From: Polytrichum commune
Lineage: Eukaryota > Streptophyta > Polytrichopsida > Polytrichales > Polytrichaceae
Assembly: GCA_950295325.1 (NCBI GenBank)
Contig: OX485808.1
Coordinates: forward strand, 35,301,180-35,365,179
DNA length: 64,000 nucleotides
Direction: 5' to 3'
In this document: positions 1 through 11,847 of the stretch, piece by piece
Position numbering within the stretch: position 1 is the stretch's first letter
Layout of the letters: the number at the start of each line of letters is the position of its first letter
Notes under the pieces: model-generated
The model's database searches: none
The model's input: only the letters and a program-made list of their open reading frames with translations
Told to the model about the DNA's origin: nothing
Translations under genes and position numbers: made by a program

Positions 1-20
1 CAGACATTCACATGAAGGTA

Positions 21-3000
21 TTACATCATATCCGAATCACTGTGATCACGTGATGATGAAGGCATTCTAGAATCACTAATATATGCATCAGAGGAGGCCT
101 GACCATCTGATTCTAAAGCTTCTATATCCAAAAACTCTAAAACTCTTCCCGGATGATATTTAGATGTAAAAGTCTGATAAGAACCTCCAGCTAGTTGATT
201 AGCAATAACATTTGCATATATAGGAAGTTGCCAAGACTTTGGAGGGCTGGGATAGAATTTAGGGTCACAAAAAAAAGGCCGGTGAATAGGATAGCTCAAT
301 TTATCGCATCTGCAAATGCCAATGGTACCATGTTCATAACTCAACTTTAGAAGAAATGACAGCAAAAAACATAACACTGGTAAGAGAATTTGTGGACCAT
401 ACTCACTTAGTAAACCGAGATCTCTTCACAATCCTCTCTACGGGGATATCTTCACCCTCAGGATCCTCTACACTGGTGACACGGTCTTCAAGAGTGACTT
501 CAGAGGCTGCTCTAGAGATAATCAATGGAGCAAGTACGGCCTCAAAAATATCTACATCAGCCTCTAATGCCGCAATGTGACGGTGCACATTGCGGCATGC
601 ATGAATGGAAGATCCTGCAAATAAAGAAGTTGGAAAAACTTAGTACAAAAACCACTATGAATTTTGTAGAACAAAACAATATTAACAATTAACCAACTGA
701 AATGCAAGATTACAAAGACATACCGGTCGCTGCCGTGCAGTCTAGAATAATATCCCATGGGGAGCTACATGCTTCAATTAGCATTTGCATTAGAAGCACA
801 GACTTTTCACGAGGCCCTCGCCATGGTGTGGATCCATTAGTTAGCTGGTCCTCACGAGAGACCAAGTTCTGGAGAATATCATCCCGTGCAACATCCACCC
901 CATAAGGATCCAATTCAGGGACATGGCGAAATGAAAACCCCGGCACGCTCCTGACCGCCAATGAAATACCGAACCTCATGGTCTATAATGTACCAGACAT
1001 AAAGATCAATATTACTTTACAAAGTGAACAACAGAACTGCGTGAGTATAATAGTTAGGTGGGTCTACACTCAGAACTACCTCAAGGATGAAATTGAAACC
1101 GAATGCGGTGATCAGAAAGAAGACTTAAGCTTTATCTTACAGTTGATGCTGGATTTATTGGAGATGTAAGATGAAGGCGGTTCATTCCCCACCACTCTTT
1201 CCGAATTGCAAAACCATACGATTTGCAATATCCAAGAATATTGGACTTCGTACTCATGCGAAAAGGGTGAAACAAAATAATTGCCCCGTCGTCGTGCAGA
1301 TGTTCGTCGGCAAAGTCAAAGAGTGGTTGTAACCACTCTTTCGATTCTTGATTCCAAGCGGGAATGGACGACGGTGGGTTTGATATGCCAGGAACAGGAA
1401 GACCTTCCGGTATATCTGCAAGAATCAAGTCCAAACAGGGATGGTCATCCGGAGAACCCTTGTAGTGCCGGGTTTTGTCTTTTGAGTGCTGCACAATCAA
1501 AGGACAACTAGGTTTGGTGTTAAAATAATCCTCCTTGCTTTGTACATTGCCTAGTACTAGCCCTTATATCAAACATATCTATACTCATTACTAACCTTAT
1601 ATAATACACAAATCTAACCTCTTATCTGGTTACACTTGTTACCCACATATCTAACCACAGATCAAAGTATCTTTATGACACCCATATTCAACCTCATATC
1701 AGATTGACCTTATAACATGCGAATATAACCTCACATCAGATTGTACTTATAACACACATATCTAACCTCATATCACACACATATCTAACCCGATATCAGA
1801 TAACAAATATAGCCAAGATATCTTATCTCCCATCAGAGTACAGTAATATCACCCATATTCAACCCCAGTTCAGATAGACCTTACAACACATATATCTAAC
1901 CTTAGATCAGATTACACTTCTAACAAACATTTCTAACATCATATCAGAGTACACTTATAACAAGCATATCTAGATATCAATAGCTACTATGATTGTAGGT
2001 AGTAGAGTTTGAATACCAGAAAATGTGTCTCGGGACCGAGACACTCAAACTCGGCCCTGGAAAATCAGAAATGTCTAAGCTTAAATCAGATTACCCTTAT
2101 ACCCACAATTGCAAACTAACCTCACATCAGTTTGACCTTAATACTAGCATATCTAGACCTCACATCAAATTGCACTTGTAACCCACATATCTAACCTCAC
2201 ATCAGTTTGACCTTAATACTAGCATATCTAGACCTCACATCAAATTTCACTTCAAACACACATGTGTAGTCTCATATCAGAGTACCCTTATACCAAGTAA
2301 ATCTAGATTTCAATATCAAATATCATTGTAGGGTTTACAGTTTGAATACCAAAAAATGTGTCTCGGGACCGAGACACTCAAACTCGGCCCTGGAAAATCA
2401 GAAATTTCTAAACTTGCCTCATATTACCCCAATACCCAAAATTGCAAACTAACCTCATATCAGATTGCACTTGTAACCCACATATCTAACCTCACGTCAG
2501 TTTGACCTTAATACTTGCATATCTAGACCTCACATCATATTTCAGAGAAGGTAGAATTCAGAGAGGGCGGGGATTTCACTTAAACAGTGTTCCGACTAAA
2601 AAAGTTCAAAAATTAACATGACACCTCACCATTCATATTTCAACTCCTAATTTCCACAAACAAAATGGTACAACAAAACAAATGGCCGATTGCAAGCACA
2701 AAACAAATTGCCGAGTCCATTGAAAGCTCAGCTCGCACTCCACATGGTGTTTGGGTCCCGCATAAACTATACCCTACCAGCCTTACTCGTCAGATCCATG
2801 ATTCGGTCCCGAAAAAAATTATGGCCGATTACTGAAATATGAAAAGTAGTACCTACTGAATGTTCAATGTGGACCACATTGAAATGCATAAATTTAAATG
2901 CAAACATGTTATGACAAAATTAAGGAAGAGCAGTACCTTGAGCATGAATCTTTTCAACTCGTTGTAGGAAGGGGTGAATTCCTCCGTGTCACCGCCAAGA

Positions 3001-6000
3001 ACGTCCTCCATTGAGGCGTTGAGAATGAGTTCTTGAATATGGATATCGAGCTCCTCCCCCGATGTCAAAATAGGAATTTGACTCAACTGCTCATAGGAGG
3101 AATCGCGTTTTGTTCCTCTAGAAAATGTTGGAGCATGAGAACCAGATTCATAGGTTGGACTTGGAGCAACGGGACTCTTACCTTCTAGCTCAGAATGGGG
3201 GTTCATCTTCTTTTTCCCCTTCATGGTAGTCTTCTCCAATGATTTTTGAAGTTTTTCCATCTCTTTCTGTGCGGCTTTCTCCTCTGCTTCCTTTACTCTA
3301 AGGGCCTTCTTCCTATCCTCTTCTAGACGTCGGGATAGGGCCTTTGCCCTCTCATGCTCGTCTTCTATGCCCTGTAAGTCAATCATCTCAACACCAGATT
3401 CTCCAACTGCCTCCCTTGACTTCCTAAGTTCAGTTTCAAAGGAAGGAGTGAAACTAGGAGCACAGTCAAGGTACCAACCACCTCCAGTGAGATGTGAGGT
3501 TGACCATGTACGCTGTTGATTTGCTGAGAACATGCACGTGGAGTTAGACCTGTCAAGCCATGCTGAGAGGAATTTAGGGAGATCTTCTTTTGTTATTGTT
3601 CCTTTTGCAAGGAGCTCGTACTTGAAATACCTGCGGGAAAGACACAGCTCATCATTAAATACCTTGCAATTGACATAGCTGCCATATTAAAAACCAAAAC
3701 ACTATGCCAAATCAGATGTCACTAACTAAGCTTATATCATATAACACTAACTAAGCTTATATCAGATTGCCCTCGCATAATATTACACTTATAACACACA
3801 AATCTAACCTCATATCGGATTGACCTTAATACAAGCATATCTAGAAATCACATCAGAATGCACTTATAACACACATATCTAGCCTCATATCAGAGTACAC
3901 TTATACCAAGTATAGGTAGATATCAATAGCAACCATGTTTGTAGGTAGTAGAGTTTGAATACTAGAAAATGTGTCTCGGGACCGAGACACTCAAACTAGG
4001 CCCTGGAATTTCAGAGATTTCTAGGCTTATATGAGACTAGGCCCTAACTAAGCTTATATCAGGTTACCCAAACTAAGGTTATATCAGATTTCATTACCTA
4101 AGCTAATCTCAGATTGCACTAACCAAGCTTAAACTAGACTACCCTAACTAAGCTTATATCAGATGTCACTAACTAAGCTTATATCATATATCACTAACTA
4201 AGCTTATATCAGATTACCCTCACATCATATTACACTTATAACACAAAAATCTAACCTCATATCGGATTGACCTTAATACAAACATATCTAGAAATCACAT
4301 CAGAATGCACTTATAACACACATATCTACTATGATTATAGGTAGTAGAGTTTGAATACCAGAAAATGTGTCTCGGGACCGAGAGACTCAAACTCGGCCCT
4401 GGAAAATCAGAAATGTCTAAGCTTAAATCAGATTACCCTTATACCCACAATTGCAAACTAACCTCATATCAGATTGCACTTGTAACCCACATATCTAACC
4501 TCACATCAGTTTGACCTTACTACTTGAATATCTAGACATCACATCATATTTCACTGCAAACACACATCTCTACCCTCATATCAGAGTACCCTTATACCAA
4601 GTAAATCTAGATTTCAATATCAAATATCATTGTAGGGTTTAGAGTTTGAAGACCAGAAAATGTGTCTCGGGACCGAGACACTCAAACCAAGCCCTGGAAT
4701 TTCAAAGATTTCTAGGCTTACATGAAACTAGGCCCTAACTAATGTCACTAACTAAGCTTATATCATATATCACTAACTAAGCTTATATCAGATTACCCTC
4801 ACATCATATTAAACTTATAACACACAAATCTAACCTCATATCGGATTGACCTTAATACAAGCATATCTAGAAATCACATCAGAATGCACTTATAACACAC
4901 ATATCTAGCCTCATATCAGAGTACACTTATAAGAAGTACCTGTAGATATCAAACATTGCTAACTAACCTTATATGAGATTAAACTTATATCAACCATATA
5001 TAACCTCATATCAGATTTCACATATAACCCTTAATACAACCAAATGTAGAGCACACACCAGATTTCACATATAACACAAATTTCTAACCTCATATCAGAT
5101 TACCCTAATACCTCAAAGTGCATACTAACATCATATGAGAGTACACTTATAACACACATATAGAACTGTAGTATGAAAGGAGAGAACTCACCGAAAGATA
5201 ACTCTTCGGACAATCAAGTCTGTCCCGTTAAATCCCTCAAATTCGTGAGTTTTGTTAAAGGCCTCCTGCCCTCAGAAGAATGTGGGAAACGCGTTGTCCC
5301 ATAATTTCATTCTACAGTCCTCGATGTATGCAACCAAGGTCAAGGGCTCGCTGGGTAGTGCAAAGTTGATAGCAAGTCTGTCTTGGCGCAAAGTGTCTTC
5401 AAATATAATGCAAGCCTGTATATACAGAGAGTGAATATGAAGAAGAATTTGAGCAACATCGATTCATATATTGAAATAACCGTGAAACCAAGAGAAAGAC
5501 CAATTAATGTAAGGGATCAAATCAAGTAACACCGAACTAAAGGGTACATAGGGGATTATGTACTCACTCCTTCCCAAAAACATGCCTTGGCTAGGAATGC
5601 CTGCAATTTGTCCTCATTGGTGGGCTTGGTTGGCAGTTTGCGAGCCTCACGTGTTGATGAAGAGGAATTGAAATATTCCAACCATTTGATTTTACAAGCG
5701 GGTGATGCTTTTGCAGTAGCGATCAACTGCAATTTCTCTAAGTTGACTCGGGTGCAATTGAGTTAAGAGTATAGTGACGCGCAATCTGTGACCCATAGAG
5801 CAATATATTAAGATCATGGAGATTAATGAATTACTTGAAAAATGTAGAATGGGTTTTAAAGTAGTGGACATACCTCCCGAAGCCATCCATCTGTCAAGTT
5901 TGGGTTTGCCACACAAACTAGTTTTGACATTTTCTTATGAAGTGCCTCGGCTCTCTTTGAAGCAGCGACCTTCATGGCGGCTGCTTTTTCAGCAGCAAAC

Positions 6001-9000
6001 ACCTCTCCATCCGTTTGCTCAAGAAGTTGACGAACGCCCTCATCTGCAGCAAGTGCCAGTTCGTGCTGGAAAGGGATTACCATAGTTAGTTTGTAATCAA
6101 ACAACTGCGACAAAAAGGTGTTATGAAAGCACATAAAGAAACAAAAACATTCAAACATCAATTATAAGTACCAAATGTTGAAAGGGATTAGATATAAGAG
6201 TAATCACATCATCAAGCATCAACATCACATCATACCTGGAAGATGAAGCTCGTGAATACATGTAGATTTAATGAATACCATGTCTTCTTTGAAGTTTGAG
6301 ATTTCTTGCACCTTTTAATGTCAGAGGGAGTCAAAATGTCTTGGTACTGTTCGAGCGGCATAAGTCCATACTTCTGCACCCTAAATAGAGTGTGAACTGT
6401 GTTTGTCTTCACGTGAGAGTCTTCCGTATGTCTACAAGTAACAATCATATATTAAAGACAAGAACAACATAATATATGTACATAGATGAAAACCTTAAAA
6501 AATGGACTTAGAAAACTTACTTGTTGATATTATGCATAACTTGCATAACAATACCAATTTTTTCCTTGGTGTCAAGGAGGATGCTATCCACCAAAAAATG
6601 TCAGGACTCTTCTGTTTTGTGAAGTCGTTCAATATGGTTCAACCAAGCCTGCCGCCTATGGTTCCCGTCACAAACAAAGAACATCAAATTCGTAAAACCG
6701 GCTAACTCTGGAACGGACAGAATAAAGGAGTTGAATTGTTCATTTTTGGCACTCCAAATAGGACCCCACGATGCCTTATCAGCCTCAGTAACCTCATGTG
6801 TTTTCCCTTCTTTATTTGTTATTGTCACATAAAATACCGAGGCACCCTCTCTATACCCATGCACAAACTCCTACTCCAATTTAGCAAGATCACTTGGGAG
6901 AGTTGGCCTCACCATAGGCATGGCCAACATTCTGCACAAGGAAATAAGGAACCTTGAGGAACTCAGGGGTTGGACTCTCAGTCGAGAAATCGTGGCAACA
7001 GAATTAAGTTTCTGTCGGGTCCTGATATCATCTTCATCCCCTTCATATGGATCTCTATCTCCAAGCCCCTCTTCATCCTCATCCTGACCCTCTTCAGAAT
7101 AGTCTAGAGAAAACAGAGAAAGAGCAGGAACATCCTCCATTGCGTTGTTTTCTACCTGCAAAATATATGTACTAGTAAATCAAGGAGAGAACATGAGCTC
7201 AGCTGCCATCAGTTATAAGTGTATGTGGTATTGTTTGACCATCAAAAGACATGTCTCGGGACCGAGACACTAGTACTAGGCAGAAATATTCAACTCATGA
7301 AATAGTGATCCTTACATCGGATCACCCTCTTAGCTCACATTGCAAATTTACAATATATCAAATTACACTTATATCAGGTTACACTTATATAAGATTACAC
7401 TCATATCAGGTTACACTTATATCAGATTACACTTATAGCCCCTAAAGTCATAGTGAGGTGGAAGAGTTTGATAGTCTCAAATAGTCTCTCGGGACCGAGA
7501 AACTAGAAATCAACTCTAAAATTCAATTTCAAACCTACCTATCCTTACACATATCAAACCTTAGATCAGATTACACTTCTAACAAACATTTCTAGCATCA
7601 TATCAGAGTACACTTATAACAAACATATCTAGATATCAATATCTACTATGATTGTAGGTAGTAGAGTTTGAAAACCAGAAAATGTGTCTCGGGACCGAGA
7701 CACTCAAATTCGGCCCTGGAATTTCAGAAATTTCGAAGCTTAAATCAGATTACCCTTATACCCACAAGTCCAAACTAACCTCATATCAGATTGCACTTGT
7801 AACCCACATATCTAACCTCACATCAGTTTGACCTTAATACTAGCATATCTAGACCTCACATCAAACTTCACTTCAAACACACATGTTTGGTGTCAAATCA
7901 GAGTACCCTTAAACCAAGTAAATCTAGATTTGAATATCAAATATCATTGTAGGGTTTACAGTTTGAATACCAGAAAATGTGTCTCGGCACCGAGACACTC
8001 AAACTCGGCCCTGGAATTTCAAAATTTTCTAAGCTAACATCATATCACCCTTATACCCACAAGTCCAAACTTACCTCATATCAGATTGCACTTGTAACCC
8101 ACATATCTAACCTCACATCAGTTTGACCTTAATACTAGCATATCTAGACCTAACATTAGATTGCACTTCAAACACACATGTTTGGTGTCAAATCAGAGTA
8201 CCCTTATACCAAATAAATCTAGATTTCCATATCAAATATCATTGTAGGGTTTACAGTTTGAATACCAAAAATTGTGTCTCGGCACCGAGACACTCAAACT
8301 TGGCCCTGGAATTTCAAAATTTTCTAAGCTTAGATCAGATCACCCTTATACCCACAAGTCCAAACTAACCTCATATCAGATTGCACTTGTAACCCACATA
8401 TCTAACCTCACATCAGTTTGACCTTAATACTAGCATATCTAGACCTCACATCAAACTTCACTTCAAACACACATGTTTGGTGTCAAATCAGAGTACCCTT
8501 ATACCAAATAAATCTAGATTTCCATATCAAATATCATTGTAGGGTTTACAGTTTGAATACCAAAAATTGTGTCTCGGCACCGAGACACTCAAACTCGGCC
8601 CTGGAATTTCAAAATTTTCGAAAATTAAATCACATTACTCGTATACCCACAAGTCCAAACTAACCTCATATCAGATTGCACTTGTAACCCACATATCTAA
8701 CCTCACATCAGTTTGACCTTAATACTAGCATATCTAGACCTCACATCAGATTTCACTTCAAACACACATGTGTAGTCTCATATAAGAGTACCCTTATACA
8801 AAGTAAATCTAGATTTCCATATCAAATATGATTGTAGGGTTTACAGTTTGAAAACTAGAAATTGTGTCTCGGCACCGAGACACTAAAACTCGGCCCTGGA
8901 ATTTCAAAATTTCTACGCTTACATCAGATTACCCTAATACCCAACATAGCTAACTAACCTTAGAAAACCTAAAACTTGTAACCCACATATCTAACCTCAC

Positions 9001-9990
9001 ATCAGTTTGACCTTAATACGTCCATATCTAGACCTCACATCAGATTTCAAGAACTCCAAGAACGACACAGAACCCTCACCTTCACCCTCAACCGTCAACC
9101 CTCCCCCTCACCAAAAATGTCTCCCTCGGCAGGTATAGGTGTCTACTTTATTTCAGTTCACAATCTTGGATCTCCGAACACTATGCAAAAAAATAAAATT
9201 CAGGGTGTTTTTGTGTGGGACAACGTACCAGGTCCTCTTCCCCGAATTGCTGTTCTTCATTGTCCATTCTTGCTTCGCGAAGATCACCTTTATCAGCGCC
9301 TTGATCGAATTCGCCAAGGATCTGTTAAGTGTATATGTCCGGTGCTCATTAGCTATGAATTTGGCCTTATACAGTGTTAGCATTTGAAAGACCCCTTACC
9401 CTAAACCCAAAACCATTCAAGTCACCAATTGATTACAATCTCTACAAACCTGCTCCTCACTTTGATCTGATGTTGAGGCACTGGAGGTTGCCTCAGGTTG
9501 AACCTGTGTCTGCGTCATTCCATGTTCCAGATACCCAAACCAAACCCAATTCACAATCCCCCACCAAACATAAAACACAACATAAAGGAGCCGATACCAT
9601 TGCCCACACAACAAGGGAATTTAGAGGGTCTCATCTGTTCCAACTATCCGTGATAGAACTTAACATTATGATTGCACATATAAAAATTTCATTATGATTG
9701 CAGATAAACATCACCTCACTGCCCCCTTTGTCAACTTCGTTGTCTTCCTCCGATACAGGAAATAATACTACTGGGGCTACCTCTGAAACATCAAACGTTT
9801 TTTCCCCTTTGGAACCTCTACCTGTGCCCCTAGAAGAATTAACCCCTTGTCTACCCATTGTTGTCCGCAAGTTGTACGGCGTTCCTAAGCTCCCTCTTGA
9901 TTCTAACCTTTGCCTTCTCTCAATACGCCTCTGTTTTTCAATAGTCCTCCTAATCTCTCGATCTGCTCTCGCTCTCGACCTAGTGTTCAT
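21..9990 (-). CDS. ParB-like / DNA N4/N6-methylase fusion gene of element 1 (about 13 exons, decaying)
   Basis: Exons by splice sites: 9990-9715, 9503-9450, 9365-9288, 7155-6521, 6431-6236, 6066-5874, 5726-5568, 5415-5192, 3630-2937, 1488-1141, 982-724, 614-407, 309-21. Every junction keeps the reading frame, with phases 0, 1 and 2 matched, which strongly supports one gene. The start is basic (MNTRSRARADREIRR). Exon 7155-6521 holds the ParB-like motif VCDGNHRRQAW. Exon 3630-2937 has a Lys/Glu coiled coil. The last exons match the beta-class layout of N4/N6 methylases: motif IV region LDLILADIPEG, then REKSVLLMQMLIEA, then motif I LDCTAATGSS and HIAALEAD. The usual DPPY is DIPE, so catalysis is doubtful. 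In-frame stops lie at 6869 and about 6600 and 5268, and all three codons are one C-to-T step from Gln or Arg. The role is presumably DNA binding or modification for the transposon; the target is unknown. Confidence 0.72.
1520..2570. repeat. Intron filled with degenerate 35-38-bp tandem repeats and two family-1 palindromes
   Basis: This intron lies between the coiled-coil exon and the methylase exons. It is built from variants of a unit reading roughly 'taacctcatatcagattac' plus 'acttataacacacatatc'. Palindromes of family 1 sit at 2025-2044 and 2358-2377: a 9-bp arm GTGTCTCGG, two core bases GA, and the arm's reverse complement. Confidence 0.85.
3690..5170. repeat. Intron filled with the same tandem repeats and three family-1 palindromes
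   Basis: The same degenerate 35-38-bp units fill this intron of the ParB/methylase gene. Palindromes lie at 3971-3990, 4367-4386 (one arm mismatch) and 4662-4681. The last two are 295 bp apart, the same spacing as in the 7684-8883 array, so these introns and the upstream array share an origin. Confidence 0.85.
7251..9050. repeat. Family-1 palindrome array, 295-bp period, in an upstream intron
   Basis: Palindromes start at 7684, 7979, 8274, 8569 and 8864, exactly 295 bp apart. Two looser copies are at 7251 and 7484. The arms are GTGTCTCGG and its reverse complement; the 2-bp core is GA at 7684 and CA in the other four. The rest of each unit consists of 35-38-bp subrepeats. The array lies in the intron between the exons at 9365-9288 and 7155-6521 of the ParB/methylase gene, on the side facing the transposase gene. 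Confidence 0.9.
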
Positions 9991-10429
9991 CTCTAATAAT
10001 ATTGAAGCAAACAGATCTTATATATCATTGTCAACTCTGTCATAATTAACATCTATTCTCCATCATTATGTTCACATTTTGGATAATTGTGTTCACATTG
10101 GATTTAGATAATTAATCTGCATTTCCTTGATTTATTCCTCTGTTAATCCACACAACATTAATACACTACAATTGGCGGCACTAAAACCTATTCTACATAA
10201 TAGAATCCTGCCATGTCACATATTTGGTGGTTGATAAAGTATTGACTATTATTGTAGTACATTCTTTTCCTACATGAAACAGGGTGTCCAGCATTTACAT
10301 AATAAACATTGACTATTAATTGATCTAACATGTTATCAAATATTCGCGCATTGGTGTCTACCCTAGGTGTATATAATACCCGATTGCTTGTACCCATTCC
10401 TTCATGTCATCTCATCATATTCTTCTCCA
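9991..10429. promoter_or_regulatory. Probable bidirectional promoter region of element 1
   Basis: This 440-bp AT-rich space separates the first exon of the minus-strand ParB/methylase gene from the first plus-strand reading frame. No clear TATA box or other motif stands out. The call rests only on divergent gene order. Confidence 0.3.
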
Positions 10430-10858
10430 ATGGGTACTGACTCAAGTCTCCCAAGCCCTGCTCCTTTAGGTTCTCCTAGTACATCTCAAGTTCACACCAC
10501 GTTGTTCATCGATGGTTTCGCAGTTGTCAACAACATGAAGATTGACAACCCACCTGTCTCCTCAGTTACTCCGGCGGTCGTGGTTCAGAGTCCACATGCA
10601 CGGACTCCATCCTTGCAAGCGGATGTTGCAACGCTGATAGAGGACTTGTCTACTTTACAGACTCATGCATATTCTAGAGCAGGGGTTATTAAACCGGGCA
10701 CGTACTCTAGATCTGTATTAAGGAGTTTCCCACTTCCCAAACGACAGAAACTCGGTTGCGCAGGATGCACTGCAGTTCATAGTTTAGGGATTGACCATTG
10801 TCATAAACATGACGGTGACAAAAATGGCAAAGGGCCCCATAAGCGTCTTTGTCGTTAA
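10430..10858 (+). CDS. Small Cys/His-ended protein or first exon, element 1
   Basis: This open frame of 142 codons starts MGTDSSLPSPAPLGSP. It is Ser/Pro/Thr rich, then turns basic, and ends in a Cys/His cluster (CAGCTAVHSLGIDHCHKH and a final KRLCR). I do not recognise a family. It is the first plus-strand frame after the divergent spacer, so it may be a separate accessory protein or an early exon of the transposase gene. The clustered C and H residues could bind zinc, but the spacing fits no finger I know. Confidence 0.4.
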   Translation: MGTDSSLPSPAPLGSPSTSQVHTTLFIDGFAVVNNMKIDNPPVSSVTPAVVVQSPHARTPSLQADVATLIEDLSTLQTHAYSRAGVIKPGTYSRSVLRSFPLPKRQKLGCAGCTAVHSLGIDHCHKHDGDKNGKGPHKRLCR

Positions 10859-11317
10859 TCACAATGTAGCATTCTATTGTTTGGGATTTATTATTGCAGA
10901 GCTACTATCATGCTCTCCACATTATTCGTGGCGGCCGTCATTCTTATGGCCTTATTTGCCAATATATATTATAACCAACAATGTTTAGAATGTATGTCTG
11001 TTCTTGGTTTATACTATTTGAAAACAGGTAAACATAACACCTTGTGAGTGTATATGATACGCCCACCTCTTTTGCTCTATTTATATTGGAATATTATGTT
11101 TGAAATAGATATCGGTTTCTTACCTATCTGGGACTTGCATCCAAAAATGGTTTTTCAGCCGTCTTTCAGCTTATTCTCCATGTCTCTCTATTAACTTCTG
11201 AAATTCCGCTTTCTGGTACATAAATTACCAGTTTGCACAGTAATTTGTTCCCTCTTATATATTCATGCCATTTCAATGTTCACAGTACTTGTTTTGTTCA
11301 GAGTTCTGTGGTATACT

Positions 11318-11815
11318 ATGGCCCTGCTTCATGCTGAACCTCATTCTGTTCCGGTCCTCTTTCCATTAGGTGAAGACGGTCATGCTATAGTCACTTGTGC
11401 AACATTGAGTTTGAGGTTTCAATATCGTGAGGTCACTATCTTTATCGATCATACTGGTCTAGTTTCACATGCAATTCGTCAAACTAGGGTAGAGAATGAC
11501 GTCGGTGCGTTCTGGTTGCTGAAGCCTGGAAAATATCGTGTATATGGAGTCTCAGAGTCTATGTTAGAGTGTTTGACTGAACTTCTAACACCTAAGGAGT
11601 CGTCCACTGTGAGCATTGAGAGACCGGTGCTGGCTAGGGTCAAAATTGAGCCCGGTCTAAATACAATATATGAGTTGAGTGATGATTCCGACGGCGATGT
11701 TGAATTCCTAAAATCAGAGAGGAAAGTCCCAGCTTCGCTCTCTCCACAAGTAGTTCGCAAGGAAACAACTCCTCCTGTTAGTCCGTATCGTAATCCTGGT
11801 GAGGCAATGTTGTGA
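11318..11815 (+). CDS. 165-aa hypothetical protein with SUMO-type motifs, element 1
   Basis: This frame starts MALLHAEPHSVPVLFPLGED and ends just upstream of the transposase frame. I recognise no domain. Near the C-terminus VKIE fits the sumoylation consensus (hydrophobic-K-x-E), followed by IYELSDDSDGD, a hydrophobic patch and acidic run like a SUMO-interacting motif. Pro-directed sites (PPVSP) follow. It could be an accessory protein, or an exon spliced to the transposase frame starting 33 bp downstream. Confidence 0.4.
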   Translation: MALLHAEPHSVPVLFPLGEDGHAIVTCATLSLRFQYREVTIFIDHTGLVSHAIRQTRVENDVGAFWLLKPGKYRVYGVSESMLECLTELLTPKESSTVSIERPVLARVKIEPGLNTIYELSDDSDGDVEFLKSERKVPASLSPQVVRKETTPPVSPYRNPGEAML

Positions 11816-11847
11816 CAAGTCATGTTGTCAGTATCATTCATTCATTG

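Noticed and set aside
9117-9387. Plus-strand frames of 82-87 codons
   Set aside because: They overlap a minus-strand exon of the ParB/methylase gene that joins in phase; no coding features of their own.
21-9990. Bacterial restriction-modification contamination
   Set aside because: The methylase-like genes have GT-AG introns in phase, and element 2 is embedded in a plant GH3 exon with a target duplication.
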